From contig OY992840.1 in the NCBI GenBank assembly GCA_963921425.1, positions 12,526,501 through 12,590,500 of the forward strand: a DNA stretch of 64,000 nt. Direction: 5' to 3'. Positions 60,205 to 64,000 of the stretch are shown in pieces. Every line of letters begins with the position of its first letter. Within the stretch, counting starts at the first letter, position 1. The notes beneath the pieces were generated by a model. That model made no database searches. It was not told the origin of the DNA and saw nothing but the letters and a program-made list of their open reading frames with translations. The DNA is from Dryas octopetala (lineage: Eukaryota; Streptophyta; Magnoliopsida; Rosales; Rosaceae). The position numbers and the translations under genes are program-made.

Positions 60205-60400
60205 TGTCACGGGCTCACTTTTTACGCAGCGGAATTTGCCCGTGCGGCGCCAAGATTCCTCTGAATCAAGGCCAGCCATCCTTTCTCTTTACTCTTTTCA
60301 AGATTTCGACCCATTCGTTGCCTCCTTGAGGTTTGCCAACAAGAACTACTCATCTCAAGTCTCGCTCATAGCGACTATACGATTGCTTCCTTGTGCCAAG
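60205..60400 (-). repeat. Extra 196-bp copy of the LTR terminus
   Basis: Matches the first 196 bp of either LTR (plus-strand sense), with about one difference. It abuts the full LTR at 60401 head to tail. In element orientation this is a duplicated 3' end (U5 side) of the 5' LTR, next to the PBS. Confidence 0.92.
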
Positions 60401-61527
60401 TGTCACGGGCTCACTTTTTACGCAGCGGAATTTGCCCGTGCGGCGCCAAGATTCCTCTGAATCAAGGCCAGCCATCCTTTCTCTTTACTCTTTTCAAGAT
60501 TTCGACCCATTCGTTGCCTCCTTGAGGTTTGCCAACAAGAACTACTCATCTCAAGTCTCGCTCACAGCGACTATACGATTGCTTCCTTGTGCCAAGGTTC
60601 TCAACCAAGACACTCGCCCGATCGATAGGTTCTTATGACGCCGGCATTCCATTCTCACATGTCGGGTCTTACTTTGCTCCCACGTCTCATTTGTCGTGGC
60701 ACTAAGGGCTAGCTCGCGCCCATAGTCCTTTCCTCAAGTTGAACATGCAAGCAAACTTGCAAGCATGCCACCCGAGTGAGCAACTCTTCTCCGATGCCCC
60801 ACATTAGCTTCTTTCGTTGGCACGGGGTCGCCCCTTCCCGTGCCTGCTAGCATCATATATTGCGCATGGCCGAACCCAAGCCAATGCTCTCGTTGAGTAC
60901 TACATGGCCAATGTGCACCATGAAGTCTCCGGGAGTTCACATCTAGTTGGCATGATGTGTATACGGCGCGGCATAAGGAAATTCCCCTTGTAGCCTCGTG
61001 TGCGCGCGCCCAGCGCAATACAAGCACTCCCGCTCGCTTGTACTGTCCGTGGGACCTCCTGTCCCACGGAGACACATGACCGCCCTCTGGAAGTCATGTG
61101 CCCGCCCCCTAGGTCCCCTCCGGTTCCTAGAGTAGCTCACTTAACGCTCCATGGGTGTGGGCGCCGGGGGTGGTGGAGAGCTTGACACCATGTCTCCCCC
61201 TAAAGAGCATTTTATGCCTTTCTTCACAAAACAGGAGGAAACATCAACATGCGCGAGGAGTCATAATTGGCCATAATTAATTCATCCAAACTCCGAATGA
61301 CGAATCGTCAGTTGCGTTGGACTCGTTTCGACCTCCTGGATTTACCGGTATTTTTAGATTTCCCAAATTCCAACCGGAAGACCCCGAAACAGCCAAATTA
61401 CGAAATTACCCTTCCACGCGCGCAACCCGGCCACACTTCGCCAAACGGATGCCATTCTCTTGGCATTTGGCCCTCCATACTTCATATTAATGTCACGGAA
61501 GCACAACTCTAAGTGCGGACCGTGACA
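60401..61527 (-). repeat. LTR (5' LTR in element orientation), 1127 bp
   Basis: Full-length partner of 56788-57914. The short frames in both LTRs are shadows of each other and are not genes. Confidence 0.95.
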
Positions 61528-62594
61528 CTCTGCATGGTAGAGATTTTCTAGACCCGGTTCAAGATAGGAAGCATGAGGCCTATAAAGCTTTAATTCGTAT
61601 ATGCAAGACCTATAAGTTGGCTTCTGGGGTCATGGTGAATAGCTTTATGGAATTGGAACCGGGTGCATTCAAGGCTTTCAAGGAAGGGGGACAAGATTTG
61701 CCACCGGTTTACCCTGTTGGACCGCTCATACAAACCTGTTCGAGCGATGATACGAATCGGCATCATGAGTGCTTGAGCTGGCTAGATAGGCAGCCACATG
61801 AGTCAGTGTTATTTGTTGCATTTGGGAGTGGTGGGACTCTCTCGCTTGAGCAGATGAATGAATTGGCCTTAGGGCTTGGAATGAGTGGGCAGAGATTTCT
61901 TTGGGTTGTCAAGAGCCCAAATGAGACTGCAAAAAATGGCACTTACTTTAGTTCCCAAGGCACCAAGGACCCTTTGAGTTTTCTACCAAATGGGTTTTTG
62001 GAGACGACCAAAGAGGTGGGTCTAGTAGTGCCAACTTGGGCTCCTCAGGTCCAAGTGCTAAGTCATGCCTCAACAGGTGGGTTTTTGACCCATTGTGGGT
62101 GGAACTCGACCCTTGAGAGCATTGTGCATGGTGTGCCTTTAATTGCTTGGCCACTTTATGCAGAGCAAAGAATGAATGCAGTTTTGCTAGCAGATGATAT
62201 AAAGGTGGCATTAAGAGTCAAAATGAACGATAAGGGCATAGTGGAGCGTGAAGACATTGCTAAGTATGCAAGAGATCTAATTGAAGGGGATGAAGGGAAA
62301 TTACTGAGGTCCAAGATGAAGGAGCTGAAAGAGACAGCCAAAATGTCTTTGAGCCAAGAAGGGTCGTCTGCCAAATCACTTGGGGAGGTGGTACAGATAT
62401 GGAAAGCCATGGAAACTAAACAACCGAATTTGGTAGTTGGTACAGATCATGTGGTTTTCTCATCTTTCTTATCTTTCTTATTCTCACCAATTAGAGAAAT
62501 GTCGTCATTACATAAGATGCATCTAGCATTACCCTTACCCATTCAAGAGATGCATTACCCTTACCCATTCAAGATGCTTGTACAAGTGGTTTAA

Positions 62595-63259
62595 GTAATT
62601 AAGTGACATGTGCTAGTCACCTGATCAGTATGCCTTAGACAGATGCAAGCCCCGTGCATGTGCGTTTGTATATATATAATATAGATCTTTTTTTTTTTGC
62701 CCAACATATAATATACATCTTTACTATTATAAAATCATAAAAAAGGTTTGGCGTTAGTGTGGTATAGCCGTATAGGCTTCATAATAAATAGAATTGCTCA
62801 ACAAATAATTTTATAAAAAAAATAAATAAATAAAGACATAATTATAAAATACAACCATCAAAATAAATTTTAAAAAATAAAAAATTATAAAATAAAGATA
62901 CCAGTAGTGCTAGACATCCCACATTTTTATACCATAATTTCATACCACTTTATGTGGCAATTTACATGACATTCATGCATTGGACACTAAAAAATAAAAA
63001 TAAAAATCCAAAAAGAAAAAGAAAAACTTTGTCTAGTAAAATAATGACACGTAAAATGGTATAAAAATATGATATAAGAATGTGATAAATATAGAATTAT
63101 TCATAAAGATAGAATAAAAAAAAATAAAAACCACGGTAACGTGCCAAGAGGCTAGTATAGATAGAAAGAGAGTTTTGATTTTAACGTTTTTTATTTTTAC
63201 CAAAACCCTCTACTCCGAACGACGTGGTCACAAATCGGAGCTCCAAGGTCTGTACGGAC
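62595..63259. other. UGT-C 3' flank and SEH1 promoter
   Basis: AT-rich sequence with A-runs. No further gene, and no obvious TATA box close to the SEH1 start. Confidence 0.5.
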
Positions 63260-64000
63260 ATGGAGAAACCTCTGGTGACACTTGAAAACGGCGTCGCCTG
63301 CTCGTCGTGGAACCACTCCGGCCTCAGATTAGCAACCGGCTCCGTCGATGGATCCCTCTCTATCTTCGACTCGCGCGACCCATCTTCCTCCTCTTTCTCC
63401 TGCACCTCCAAAGCCAAGGTCCCTAACACTCCCTCCCATTTCATCAATTTCAAATTTCAGTAATTGACCCATTCATTTATTTCTGTTTAATTTTTCAATT
63501 CCACCTATAAACTTGAATTTTTATGTTTAATGATGTGATGGGTTTTGTTTTAGGTGCACAATGACTCTGGCATTGCGAAAATTATTTGGGTTCCTCCAGA
63601 ATATGGTGACGCAGTGGCATGTGTTTGCTCAGATGGAACTTTGTCAGTGTGGGAGGAGGTTGTTGAAGGTATTTTCATTGAATTTATTATCTTGTCTAAT
63701 AACCCAGTGAGCCACAATTATTGACTTCAAACTTTTTCTTGGGCTCTATGTAATTTAGTTTAAATGGGGAGGGGGACAAGTTTCAGTTTTTTTTTTTTTT
63801 TTTTTTTGAGACATTATGTTTTCTGATGCATATTGAATCACCTATGTCCACTATTTGAGTATAAGAATTTTACGAAGCATTGTATCTGATGAAAAAATCC
63901 GGGTTTGTTGTTCTCTAGATGCACAACCTCTTCAATGGAAGCTGTGCAAAAGCTTTAAAAATGATTGGGCTCAACTGCTAGATACCCAATTCGGAGTCTC
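63260..64000 (+). CDS. SEH1: Nucleoporin SEH1-like WD40 protein, 5' part
   Basis: Exons 63260-63418, 63554-63668 and 63919 to beyond the window join in phase. The protein begins MEKPLVTLENGVACSSWN and shows WD40 blades: LRLATGSVDGSLSIFDSR, then KIIWVPPEYGDAVACVCSDG with TLSVWEE, then WKLCKSFKNDW. VPPEYGDAVACVCxDGxLSxWEE is the recognisable SEH1 region. SEH1 is a WD40 subunit of the nuclear-pore Y complex (Nup107-160) and of the GATOR2/SEA complex that controls TOR signalling. The 3' part, most of the roughly 325 residues, lies outside the window. An in-frame open stretch begins at 63224, but the ATG at 63260 gives the N-terminus expected for the family. Confidence 0.85.

Larger units (their letters stand above)
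56788..61527 (-). mobile_element. Non-autonomous LTR retrotransposon (LARD-like), 4740 bp
   Basis: Two long direct repeats of 1127 bp each bound the element. Both LTRs begin TGTCACGG and end CCGTGACA (TG...CA ends). The 5-bp target duplication CTCTG flanks it (56783-56787 and 61528-61532). A primer-binding site TGGTATCAGAGC, complementary to initiator-Met tRNA, lies on the minus strand at 60191-60202. A polypurine tract lies at 57915-57924 next to the other LTR. Orientation is therefore minus, opposite to the host gene. The internal 2.3 kb has no gag or pol frame but has two tandem repeat families, so it must move with enzymes from a related autonomous element. The LTRs differ at about nine positions by eye (under 1%), so the insertion is young. 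Confidence 0.95.
56242..62594 (+). pseudogene. UDP-glycosyltransferase UGT-C (UGT72B type) split by an LTR retrotransposon
   Basis: The 5' part, 56242-56787, encodes 182 residues from MEDTQHLKLIKP to LPGCVPL. It includes His25 (PTPGIGHLIP). The 3' part from 61533 continues in the same frame with HGRDFLDPVQDRKHEAYKA, the same junction sequence as the intact paralogues. It carries a canonical PSPG box starting at 62037. The 4740-bp element plus a 5-bp duplication (CTCTG) lies between. Without it the frame would run through, so the insertion was the disabling event. A second lesion sits at the end: a one-base loss near 62405 shifts the usual KGHxN-stop ending, and the frame reads on about 60 residues to 62594. 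The 3' half alone lacks the acceptor-binding domain, so activity is unlikely. Confidence 0.95.

Noticed and set aside
1..64000. tRNA, rRNA and known microRNA genes
   Set aside because: I looked for conserved tRNA boxes and common plant microRNA sequences by eye and saw none that held up. The tRNA-like match at 60191-60202 is the retrotransposon primer site.

Overview
The window is nuclear DNA from a flowering plant. Genes have many GT-AG introns, intergenic DNA is AT-rich, and the protein families are plant-specific: TBL, dirigent, PR-10, UGT72, 3xHMG-box and DUF3133. The gene set fits a woody rosid eudicot such as Rosales or Fagales, but I cannot name the species. All identifications rest on reading translations and motifs. 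No search was run.

Layout, left to right. 1-1118 (+): 3' end of a COP1-interacting (CIP1-like) coiled-coil gene. 2273-5355 (-): complete 8-exon mitochondrial adenine nucleotide carrier (ADNT1 type). 7588-9190: a dirigent fragment (-) beside a multiply frameshifted CC-NBS resistance-gene relic (+). 9947-10264 (+): small WDCGS-motif protein of unknown function. 12125-15792 (+): DUF3133 / EDR4-like zinc-ribbon gene with an apparent one-base break in exon 1. 17316-18878: PIF/Harbinger-type element carrying a piece of an NF-YC gene. 19394-22140 (+): TBL O-acetyltransferase. 23153-25526 (+): 9-exon 3xHMG-box protein with a (CT)45 tract just before its ATG. 26860-27045 (-): PR-10 relic. 28024-29313: hAT element. 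29592-33991 (+): GABA/amino-acid transporter. 35720-36493 (+): a second, larger WDCGS-motif protein.

From 36.5 kb onward the DNA is gene-poor and repeat-rich. It holds an orphan copy of a UGT promoter (39.5 kb), a possible chimeric transcription unit (41.6-43.1 kb) and an unusual array of 30-bp palindromes (43.2-43.8 kb). Three tandem UGT72B-type glucosyltransferase genes follow, all on the + strand. UGT-A (45.3 kb) is intact but has an altered PSPG box. UGT-B (51.7 kb) is intact and canonical. UGT-C (56.2-62.6 kb) is split by a young 4.74-kb non-autonomous LTR retrotransposon. Foldback elements, a hAT element and a nested Mutator-like MITE fill the spaces between them. The window ends inside a SEH1 nucleoporin gene (63260 onward, +).

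The housekeeping genes (ADNT1, HMGB, SEH1, CIP1, TBL) do not form a pathway. The UGT array is the one functional cluster. It arose by tandem duplication of gene plus promoter and is now eroding through transposon insertion and promoter orphaning. UGT72B enzymes glucosylate small phenolics such as hydroquinone, chlorophenols and monolignols.
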